From the NCBI GenBank assembly GCA_035351315.1, contig DAOPVX010000011.1, positions 1 through 17,041 on the forward strand: 17,041 bases of DNA, read 5' to 3'. Below, one piece after another: positions 13,840 to 17,041 of the stretch (position 1 is the stretch's first letter; every line of letters starts with the position of its first letter). The stretch is from UBA1359 sp029570385. Its GTDB lineage: Bacteria; Patescibacteriota; Patescibacteriia; Patescibacteriales; Patescibacteriaceae. The position numbers were made by a program, and so were the translations under genes. The notes below the pieces were generated by a model, which searched no databases, was not told where the DNA came from, and saw only the letters and a program-made list of their open reading frames with translations.

Positions 13840-14892
13840 ATGGCTAACGACAAAAAAAACAAGAAAGACAAAGAACTAGCCAGCGTAGACAGCGGTAATT
13901 TATCGGAAAAGCAAAAGGCGGCTGAAGCGGCCATGAGTCAAATTCGCCAACTTTATGGCGAGGGTTCAATTATGAAATTCGGCGATGTTAAAAACACCAA
14001 TGTTGACGCCGTAACAACCGGTTGTTTATCGCTGGATCTCGCTATTGGTGTCGGCGGCGTGCCCAGAGGTCGAGTGATTGAGATTTATGGGCCAGAGTCT
14101 AGTGGTAAAACCACGCTAGCTCAACATATTATTGCTGAAGTTCAAAAACAGGGCGGAATCGCCGCTTTTATTGATGCCGAGCACGCTTTGGATCCGGAAT
14201 ATGCTAAAAAGATTGGCGTTAATATTGATGAAATGTTAATCAGTCAGCCGGACACCGGCGAACAGGCTTTGGAGATTTTGGAAACACTGGTCCGTTCTAA
14301 TGCGGTAGATGTGGTGGTAATTGACAGCGTGGCTGCCCTAGTGCCAAAGAAAGAGATTGAAGGCGATATGGGCGATTTACAAATGGGTTCGCAGGCGCGA
14401 TTGATGAGCCAGGCGCTACGCAAACTGACCGGCGTTATTGCCAAATCTAAAACGATTGTTATTTTTATTAATCAATTACGCATGAAGATTGGGGTAATGT
14501 TTGGCAACCCGGAAACAACCACTGGCGGTAATGCTCTCAAGTTTTATGCCTCGGTGCGAATTGATATTCGCAAGATTGCTCAGATTAAACAGGGTGAAAA
14601 AATGCTGGGCAATCGTGTTAAATGTAAGGTGGTTAAGAATAAGGTGGCGGCGCCATTTAAGAGCTGCGAATTTGATATCATGTATAATGAAGGTATTTCT
14701 TTGGCCGGCGATGTCCTAGATACTGGCGTAGAAATGGGAACAATTACCAAGAGTGGCAATTCTTATAGCTTTGGTGAAATCAAGTTAGGTGTAGGCCGGG
14801 AGAGCGCTAAGACTTTTTTGCGGCAGGATAAAGAATTAATGAAGAAGATTAGAAAACAGGTCTTGATTGATTTGGCAGCTAAACAGGAATAA
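13840..14892 (+). CDS. recA: Recombinase RecA
   Basis: 350 aa. ATP-dependent strand-exchange protein for homologous recombination and repair. Walker A GPESSGKTT (84-92), EHAL near 114, Walker B VVVIDSVAALVP (158-169), DNA-binding loop 1 around DMGDLQMGSQARLMSQAL (176-193) and loop 2 in FINQLRMKIGVMFGNPETTT (209-228), followed by GGNALKFYASVR. The first 25 residues are Lys/Asp-rich and lineage-specific. The C-terminus lacks the long acidic tail of E. coli RecA. The start is the ATG after a pyrimidine-rich leader (TTTTTTTCAT) with no Shine-Dalgarno tract. The proximity of ruvC (5 kb upstream) and ssb suggests a loose recombination neighbourhood. Confidence 0.99.
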   Translation: MANDKKNKKDKELASVDSGNLSEKQKAAEAAMSQIRQLYGEGSIMKFGDVKNTNVDAVTTGCLSLDLAIGVGGVPRGRVIEIYGPESSGKTTLAQHIIAEVQKQGGIAAFIDAEHALDPEYAKKIGVNIDEMLISQPDTGEQALEILETLVRSNAVDVVVIDSVAALVPKKEIEGDMGDLQMGSQARLMSQALRKLTGVIAKSKTIVIFINQLRMKIGVMFGNPETTTGGNALKFYASVRIDIRKIAQIKQGEKMLGNRVKCKVVKNKVAAPFKSCEFDIMYNEGISLAGDVLDTGVEMGTITKSGNSYSFGEIKLGVGRESAKTFLRQDKELMKKIRKQVLIDLAAKQE

Positions 14893-14910
14893 AATAAATA
14901 GATTATCAAT

Positions 14911-14942
14911 AAAAAGACCCGGCCGAAAGACCGGGTCTTTTT
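14911..14942 (+). terminator. Bidirectional terminator between recA and efp
   Basis: AAAAAGACCCGG (14911-14922) pairs perfectly with CCGGGTCTTTTT (14931-14942), a 12-bp stem with an 8-nt loop. A runs on one side and T runs on the other give a U tract in both directions. It lies 18 nt after the recA stop and 20 nt beyond the efp stop, so it ends both convergent transcripts. Confidence 0.95.
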
Positions 14943-14962
14943 ATGTAAGAGAGAACTAGAAT

Positions 14963-15523
14963 TTAATTAACTCTCTCTACGTATTCTTCAGTATCAGTGT
15001 TGACGCGAATAATATCGCCTTCATTAATAAATAGTGGAGCATTGAGCTGAGCGCCAGTTTCAATTTCAATTTGTTTCATAACATTACCGACAGTATTACC
15101 TTTAACGCCGGGCGGGGCGGTGATAACTTTGTACTCAGCTTTGACTGGCAATTCAACAGCCACGGGTCGACCCTCAAAATAGAGAACGGTAACCTCCAAG
15201 CCGTCTTTAAGGAATTTTTCTTTGCCGCCCAATTCTTCTAAATTGATAGCGAATTGTTCATAATCGGCGCTGTCCATAAAATTGGCAAACTGTTCGTCAG
15301 TATACATAAAGGTAGCTTTGCGTTTTTCAACGTCAGCCTCATCAGCCCGATCATTACCTTGCCAGGTTCTTTCCAAAACCGAACCGCTAATCAGATTGCG
15401 CAGTTTAGTCTTCAAAACGGCGCCGCCGCGGCCCATCTTGTGATGGTCAGCGCGAATGACCGAATAAGGCTCGCCATTAATGGTGATGACCTTGCCGAGC
15501 TTGATTTCATTTAATGATAACAT
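14963..15523 (-). CDS. efp: Translation elongation factor P
   Basis: 186 aa, standard length. A three-domain tRNA-shaped protein that binds between the ribosomal P and E sites and speeds peptide-bond formation at polyproline stretches. Domain I opens with MLSLNEIKLGKVITINGEPY; the tip loop HHKMGRGGAVLKTKLRNLISG places Arg32 where the modified Lys34 of E. coli EF-P or the rhamnosylated Arg32 of Pseudomonas EF-P lies. Domain III ends with GAQLNAPLFINEGDIIRVNT and the conserved EYVERV. It is the last gene of the rpsF-ssb-rpsR-efp operon, 9 nt after rpsR. No EarP, EpmA or EpmB homolog is in the window, so the modification state is open. Confidence 0.97.
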   Translation of the reverse strand: MLSLNEIKLGKVITINGEPYSVIRADHHKMGRGGAVLKTKLRNLISGSVLERTWQGNDRADEADVEKRKATFMYTDEQFANFMDSADYEQFAINLEELGGKEKFLKDGLEVTVLYFEGRPVAVELPVKAEYKVITAPPGVKGNTVGNVMKQIEIETGAQLNAPLFINEGDIIRVNTDTEEYVERVN

Positions 15524-15532
15524 AGGTTAGTC

Positions 15533-15751
15533 TTAGCGGCGGACAAACATCAACATAGCCATGATGCGGGCCCGCTTGATAGCTAAAGTTAATTGGCGCT
15601 GGTGCTTAGCGCAGGTGCCGGTGCGGTGTTTAGGTAAGATTTTGCCTAAAGCGTTGGCGTAGCGGCGCAGTAGGAAGGTGTCTTTATAATCAATTTCTTT
15701 GATGCCATTTTGGCAAAAATAACAAGGCTTGTTGCTATTGCGACTGTTCAT
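15533..15751 (-). CDS. rpsR: Small ribosomal subunit protein bS18
   Basis: 72 aa from the ATG at 15751; a TTG three codons upstream is an alternative but less likely. Binds 16S rRNA as a pair with bS6 on the platform of the 30S subunit. Conserved core IDYKDTFLLRRYANALGKIL, followed by PKHRTGTCAKHQRQLTLAIKRAR and the basic end MLMFVRR. It is the zinc-binding type: CYFC (Cys10, Cys13) and CAKH (Cys47, His50) form a likely zinc site. It sits 18 nt downstream of ssb and 9 nt upstream of efp. Confidence 0.97.
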   Translation of the reverse strand: MNSRNSNKPCYFCQNGIKEIDYKDTFLLRRYANALGKILPKHRTGTCAKHQRQLTLAIKRARIMAMLMFVRR

Positions 15752-15769
15752 AGTAAGCAATTAAATAAT

Positions 15770-16222
15770 TTAGAAAGGGATATTTTCAATTTTGATTTCT
15801 TCTTCGGCCGGATTATCAGGCAATGACTCCAGCGATGGTTCGTTGTTGTCGGTTTGTTCAGCGGCCGGTCCGGAGAATGGTGCACTAGCTGAACCGGCTC
15901 GATCTAGCATAATCAGATTGTCGGCTACTAATTCGGTCCGATAGCGCTTGGTATTGTCTTGGGCTAGCCAATCGCGGGTTTGCAGTCGTCCCTCCACATA
16001 AACTTTTGATCCTTTGTGCAAGTATTGGCGGCAAATATCGGCTAAGCGGCGCCAAGCGACAATATTATGGAATTCGGCCCTTTCTTGACGCTGGCCAGTT
16101 TGGTCGGTCCAAACATAATTAGTAACCACTGTAAATGAGGCAACTGGCTGTCCGGTGGTGGTGTTGCGGATTTCCGGATCACGAGTCAAATTACCGATGA
16201 GCATGGCTTTGTTTAGATCCAT
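15770..16222 (-). CDS. ssb: Single-stranded DNA-binding protein
   Basis: 150 aa. Homotetrameric OB-fold protein coating single-stranded DNA in replication and repair. The OB domain covers about 1-107: MDLNKAMLIGNLTRDPEIR, AEFHNIVAWRRLADICRQYL and KGSKVYVEGRLQTRDW are signatures. A low-complexity Ser/Pro/Ala/Asn/Glu-rich linker follows, then the acidic tip ending IENIPF, the docking tail for partner proteins such as RecQ, PriA or RecO. Encoded between rpsF and rpsR, the classic arrangement. Spacing to rpsF is 24 nt. Confidence 0.97.
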   Translation of the reverse strand: MDLNKAMLIGNLTRDPEIRNTTTGQPVASFTVVTNYVWTDQTGQRQERAEFHNIVAWRRLADICRQYLHKGSKVYVEGRLQTRDWLAQDNTKRYRTELVADNLIMLDRAGSASAPFSGPAAEQTDNNEPSLESLPDNPAEEEIKIENIPF

Positions 16223-16246
16223 AGGCGTAATTTAGAAGATTAAAAT

Positions 16247-16771
16247 TTATTTGACGATTGGTTCTTCATTGATCAAGGTATCAATTTTGGCGTCAATATC
16301 TTGATCATGTTTTTTGGCCACTTCTTCACTGTCGCTAGCCGGAGTAGCGGCTTCTTTTTCCGGATTATTTTTTTTGGCCTCAGCTTCAGTTTTATCTGAT
16401 TGCAGCTTGGCTTCACGCTTGGCGATTTCTTCTTTAGCGGCTAGAATTTCTTCAACAGTTCGTGGTTGGCGTTTGACAATTTGGTGGCGCAAGATATCGC
16501 TGGACAAGCGCAAAAAGCGCTCAACCTCAGCAATTTTATCGGCTGCTAAATCGCACTCCAGAAGACGATAATAACCGAAGAGAAAACCTTTAATCGGATA
16601 AGACATTCGGCGTTTACCCCAGTTTTCGCGATAAACGATTGTGCCGTCGTTAGCGGTAATTAGATTTTCAATTTTTTGAGCAATCGGCTCGGTTTCCTCG
16701 GCTGTAAATTTGTTAGACACGATATACAGCAATTCATAGCGCGGTAACCGAGAGCTTTTGTTTTTAGCCAT
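16247..16771 (-). CDS. rpsF: Small ribosomal subunit protein bS6 with long charged C-terminal extension
   Basis: 174 aa from the ATG at 16771; the open frame continues to 16888 but would translate through the RNA leader motif and is rejected. Core S6 fold at about 10-101: RYELLYIVSNKFT, GTIVYRENWGKRRMSYPIKG and FLRLSSDILRHQIVKRQPR. Typical bS6 is about 95-130 aa; the extra tail (about 102-174) is rich in Glu, Lys, Ala and Asp and is predicted disordered or partly helical. bS6 pairs with bS18 in the 30S platform. First gene of the operon; its leader carries a probable binding site for the S6:S18 complex. Confidence 0.95.
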   Translation of the reverse strand: MAKNKSSRLPRYELLYIVSNKFTAEETEPIAQKIENLITANDGTIVYRENWGKRRMSYPIKGFLFGYYRLLECDLAADKIAEVERFLRLSSDILRHQIVKRQPRTVEEILAAKEEIAKREAKLQSDKTEAEAKKNNPEKEAATPASDSEEVAKKHDQDIDAKIDTLINEEPIVK

Positions 16772-16826
16772 AAGTAATGGGTAAAGAATAATTAATAATA
16801 AAAATAAAACCCTCAACCATAAGTCT

Positions 16827-16858
16827 GCAGGCAGAGGGGTAACTGCTTTCGGCCTGCC
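16827..16858 (-). promoter_or_regulatory. Probable S6:S18-binding RNA motif in the rpsF leader
   Basis: On the minus strand the leader folds as GCAGG (16857-16853) with CCTGC (16831-16827), a 7-nt 5' bulge CCGAAAG (16852-16846), then CAG/CTG (16845-16843 with 16834-16832) and the loop TTACCCCT. A helix with a one-sided bulge starting CCG is the hallmark described for the bacterial rpsF leader, which mimics the S6:S18 site on 16S rRNA and lets the complex repress its own operon. Loop bases ACCC could pair with GGGT at 16812-16809. It ends 55 nt before the rpsF ATG. The match is by eye; covariance was not tested. Confidence 0.65.
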
Positions 16859-16863
16859 TTTGG

Positions 16864-16887
16864 TGCCACTAATTATTAATAGCACCA
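16864..16887 (-). repeat. Inverted repeat upstream of the S6:S18 motif
   Basis: GGTGC and GCACC enclose an AT-rich centre with further partial pairing, immediately upstream of the rpsF leader motif. It may be an accessory stem of the same leader or a separate hairpin. Nothing else is recognised between it and the promoter. Confidence 0.4.
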
Positions 16888-16946
16888 TTTAAACCAATGG
16901 TTGGTTCAAACATGGAAAAGGCAAAGATTGTCTTTTTGTGTCATTA

Positions 16947-16975
16947 ACCCTAACACAGAAGTTAAAAAATTGCAA
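16947..16975 (-). promoter_or_regulatory. Promoter of the rpsF-ssb-rpsR-efp operon
   Basis: On the minus strand: TTGCAA (16975-16970), a 17-bp spacer, TAGGGT (16952-16947) preceded by TGT as an extended -10. The -10 core is weak. Predicted start is near 16940, giving a leader of about 170 nt that includes the S6:S18 motif. Confidence 0.5.
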
Positions 16976-16998
16976 GACTGGCGGTTTTATGTTAGCGT
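16970..16998 (+). promoter_or_regulatory. Possible divergent promoter sharing the same -35 palindrome
   Basis: The palindrome TTGCAA (16970-16975) followed by 17 bp and TGT-TAGCGT (-10 at 16993-16998). It is almost a mirror copy of the operon promoter on the other strand. The start would be close to the ATG at 17007, giving a leaderless or near-leaderless mRNA. Weak -10 core; treat as a hypothesis. Confidence 0.35.
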
Positions 16999-17006
16999 AG
17001 CGGTAT

Positions 17007-17041
17007 ATGAATTATTTTTTTATCTTGGGCAGCCATCCAGC
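17007..17041 (+). CDS. Start of a gene cut by the window end, possibly a TRM11-like methyltransferase
   Basis: An ATG at 17007 opens a frame reading MNYFFILGSHPA to the window end, divergent from the ribosomal operon. Openings of the type xYxFILGxxPxLS are familiar to me from TRM11-like RNA methyltransferases of Patescibacteria, but twelve residues cannot prove it. That it is a real coding start is supported by the divergent promoter-like sequence and by the absence of any other gene here. Confidence 0.4.
   Translation, partial: MNYFFILGSHP

Noticed and set aside
14911..14942. CRISPR repeat or integration-site-like dyad after recA
   Set aside because: A single copy with A/T tails on both sides of a GC stem between convergent genes is fully explained as a bidirectional terminator.
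16764..16820. Small upstream reading frame (18 codons) in the rpsF leader whose stop overlaps the rpsF start
   Set aside because: Geometry would allow translational coupling, but nothing about its composition or start context supports translation. Kept only as a possibility.
16772..16888. 39-residue N-terminal extension of bS6, superficially like a signal peptide
   Set aside because: It reads through the leader hairpins. bS6 is cytosolic and its conserved core starts soon after the ATG at 16771.

Overview
The window looks like a chromosomal piece of a small-genome bacterium of the Candidate Phyla Radiation (Patescibacteria, probably a Parcubacteria-like lineage). The reasons are moderate-to-low GC, very tight gene packing, start codons with no Shine-Dalgarno tract, tRNAs without encoded CCA, an rpsF-ssb-rpsR operon that continues into efp instead of rplI (L9), and a Lamin-tail surface protein. 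Standard code 11 fits; UGA is used as a stop at least once (end of the phosphotransferase gene). No phage, transposon or CRISPR material is visible. The assignment is inference from content, not from a marker-gene tree.

Layout. (1) 1-2535, minus: ppsA with a terminator downstream, two small hairpins in its leader and an extended -10 promoter. (2) 2568-4178, plus: tRNA-Leu(UAG), a DHH-family protein whose metal-binding motifs are largely lost, tRNA-Ile(UAU) and tRNA-Val(GAC). Each tRNA has its own good promoter, and the series ends in a hairpin terminator. (3) 4270-6565, minus: a bifunctional phosphoglucose/phosphomannose isomerase followed by a secreted Lamin-tail/OB-fold/transmembrane protein. 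(4) 6570-13783, plus: seven genes separated by -1 to 6 nt: yebC, ruvC, glgA-like 1, GH57 glycoside hydrolase, aminoglycoside-phosphotransferase-fold kinase, PHP-domain phosphoesterase, glgA 2. (5) 13793-14942, plus: recA with its own promoter and a bidirectional terminator shared with efp. (6) 14963-16975, minus: rpsF-ssb-rpsR-efp, with a probable S6:S18-binding RNA motif in the rpsF leader. (7) From 17007, plus: the first codons of a divergent gene cut by the window end.

How it fits together. PpsA (pyruvate to phosphoenolpyruvate), the sugar-phosphate isomerase, two glycogen/starch synthases and a GH57 enzyme together suggest a route from pyruvate toward a stored or surface alpha-glucan. No glgC, glgP or GH13 branching enzyme is visible here. 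The most intriguing unit is the five-gene block glgA-GH57-kinase-PHP-glgA, which pairs a small-molecule kinase and a predicted phosphoesterase with alpha-glucan enzymes and is joined to the DNA-repair pair yebC-ruvC. Other items worth checking are the S6:S18 leader, the degenerate DHH protein, the rare tRNA-Ile(UAU), the Arg-tipped EF-P and the general absence of Shine-Dalgarno sites.
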